Positions 63,603 to 64,000 of a stretch of 64,000 bases of DNA are shown here, piece by piece. Positions within the stretch are counted from its first letter, which is position 1, and every line of letters starts with the position of its first letter. The notes below the pieces were generated by a model. The model was not told the DNA's origin. It made no database searches and was given only the letters and a program-made list of their open reading frames with translations. The translations under genes were made by a program, and so were the position numbers. The DNA is from Lasioglossum baleicum (taxonomy: Eukaryota > Arthropoda > Insecta > Hymenoptera > Halictidae), in assembly GCF_051020765.1 (NCBI RefSeq), contig NW_027469102.1:310001-374000 (forward strand), written 5' to 3'.

Positions 63603-64000
63603 GTGTTTTTGCTCGACTAGCCATGCGCATCCCAAAAAACCTGCGCATGCGCATCCCAAAAAACCTGCGCATGCGTATCCCACAAAACCTGCGCATGCGC
63701 ATCCCACAAAACCTCGCACGTGTTTTTACTCGACTAGCCTGCGGGATGCATCCTCTCGCACGTGTTTTTACTCGACTTGCCTGCGGGATGCATCCTCTCG
63801 CACGTGTTTTTGCTCGACTAGCCTGCGGGATGCATCCTCTCGCACGTGTTTTTACTCGACTACCCTGCGGGATGCATCCTCTCGCACGTGTTTTTACTCG
63901 ACTAGCCTGCGGGATGCATCCTCTCGCACGTGTTTTTGCTCGACTAGCCATGCGCATCCCAAAAAACCTGCGCATGCGCATCCCAAAAAACCTGCGCATG

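Larger units (their letters stand above)
1..64000 (+). repeat. Composite satellite array of 42-bp (A) and 24-bp (B) units, filling the window
   Basis: Every stretch I read from the first to the last base is built from two units, all in one orientation. Unit A (42 bp) is CGCACGTG plus T5, then A or G, CTCGACTAGCC, then TGCGGGATGCATCCTCT. Unit B (24 bp) is ATGCGCATCCC followed by A6 or ACAAAA and a tail ending CCTGCGC. Divergence between units is low, mostly one or two substitutions. There is no unique flank, transposon, telomere repeat or gene, so all gene-free stretches in this window are this satellite. The array is open at both ends. A eukaryotic satellite locus is the natural reading. I do not recognise the family and cannot name the organism. 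Higher-order copies are listed separately. Confidence 0.98.
60708..64000 (+). repeat. Copy 2 of 3,577-bp tandem duplication, cut by the window end
   Basis: Partner of the segment at 57,131, enlarged by a nested 923-bp duplication and two B units. The tail (from about 63,360) matches about 58.92-59.56 kb at an offset of 4,437. It runs off the window inside a B block; a private GCGTATCCC change lies near 63,675. Confidence 0.82.

Noticed and set aside
1..64000. Telomeric repeats (TTAGGG, TTTAGGG or the like)
   Set aside because: No such tandem hexamers or heptamers were seen; CTACCCTG is a one-off A-unit variant.
1..64000. Transposon, rRNA, tRNA or other unique insert in the array
   Set aside because: Every line fits the A/B pattern, with no break longer than a few substitutions or a 1-bp indel.
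1..64000. G-quadruplex-forming sequence
   Set aside because: The longest G runs are GGG, one per A unit and about 40 bp apart, too sparse for a standard quadruplex motif.
1..64000. Similarity to the 41-42-bp satellite families known in birds (CNM type)
   Set aside because: Unit length is similar, but I cannot show any sequence match, so no family name or host is assigned.

Overview
The whole 64 kb window is one uninterrupted satellite (tandem-repeat) array. I found no protein-coding gene, RNA gene, transposon, CRISPR array or unique sequence anywhere. Both window edges lie inside repeats, so the array continues on both sides. All units read in the same direction. Array size, the absence of genes and eukaryote-style transcription-factor palindromes suggest a eukaryotic chromosome (pericentromeric, subtelomeric, or a repeat-rich sex or micro-chromosome). 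The species cannot be read from the sequence.

Two unit types make up the array. Unit A is 42 bp: CGCACGTG, five T, A or G, CTCGACTAGCC, then TGCGGGATGCATCCTCT. It is about 55% GC with 4 CpG. Unit B is 24 bp: ATGCGCATCCC, then AAAAAA (B-K) or ACAAAA (B-Q), then a C-C-TGCGC tail. It is about 58% GC with 2 CpG. Runs of A (up to 15 and a partial) alternate with short B blocks (1 to 5 units). A strict grammar applies. A B block always replaces the last 17 bp of an A unit. B-K units come before B-Q units. The A unit before a block is normally the G type and the one after it the A type. A count over the first 2 kb gives about 70% A and 30% B, which extrapolates to about a thousand A units and seven to eight hundred B units.

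On top of the unit level there is a hierarchy of larger duplications, traced with rare variant units (a 41-bp A unit, a 25-bp B unit and private point changes). From left to right these are: 1-1,990, similar to 6.53-8.50 kb; a 2,391-bp tandem pair at 2.15-6.6 kb with a nested 616-bp pair; a 4,303-bp tandem pair at 5.5-14.8 kb whose second copy carries 729 bp extra; a super-block of about 14.4 kb at 12.25-26.64 kb repeated at 30.53-45.21 kb; between and overlapping these, a 3,885-bp tandem pair at 26.34-34.1 kb; a small divergent island at 45.36-45.76 kb; a pair about 3.85 kb apart (46.37-48.47 and 50.23-52.31 kb) separated by an 816-bp tandem pair; an 828-bp tandem pair at 53.2-55.0 kb; and a pair 3,577-3,625 bp apart from 57.1 kb to the end, with nested 923-bp and 210-bp duplications.

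Very long open frames exist on both strands (the longest over 2,000 codons). They are explained by repeat arithmetic: 42, 24 and the junctions are all multiples of three, and two forward frames lack stops. I do not annotate them as genes. The most interesting signals are the exact metazoan NRF1-type palindrome TGCGCATGCGCA at B-B junctions, a CACGTG E-box in every A unit, the 42-bp (four helical turns) T-tract spacing, preserved CpGs, and the nested record of recent unequal exchange.
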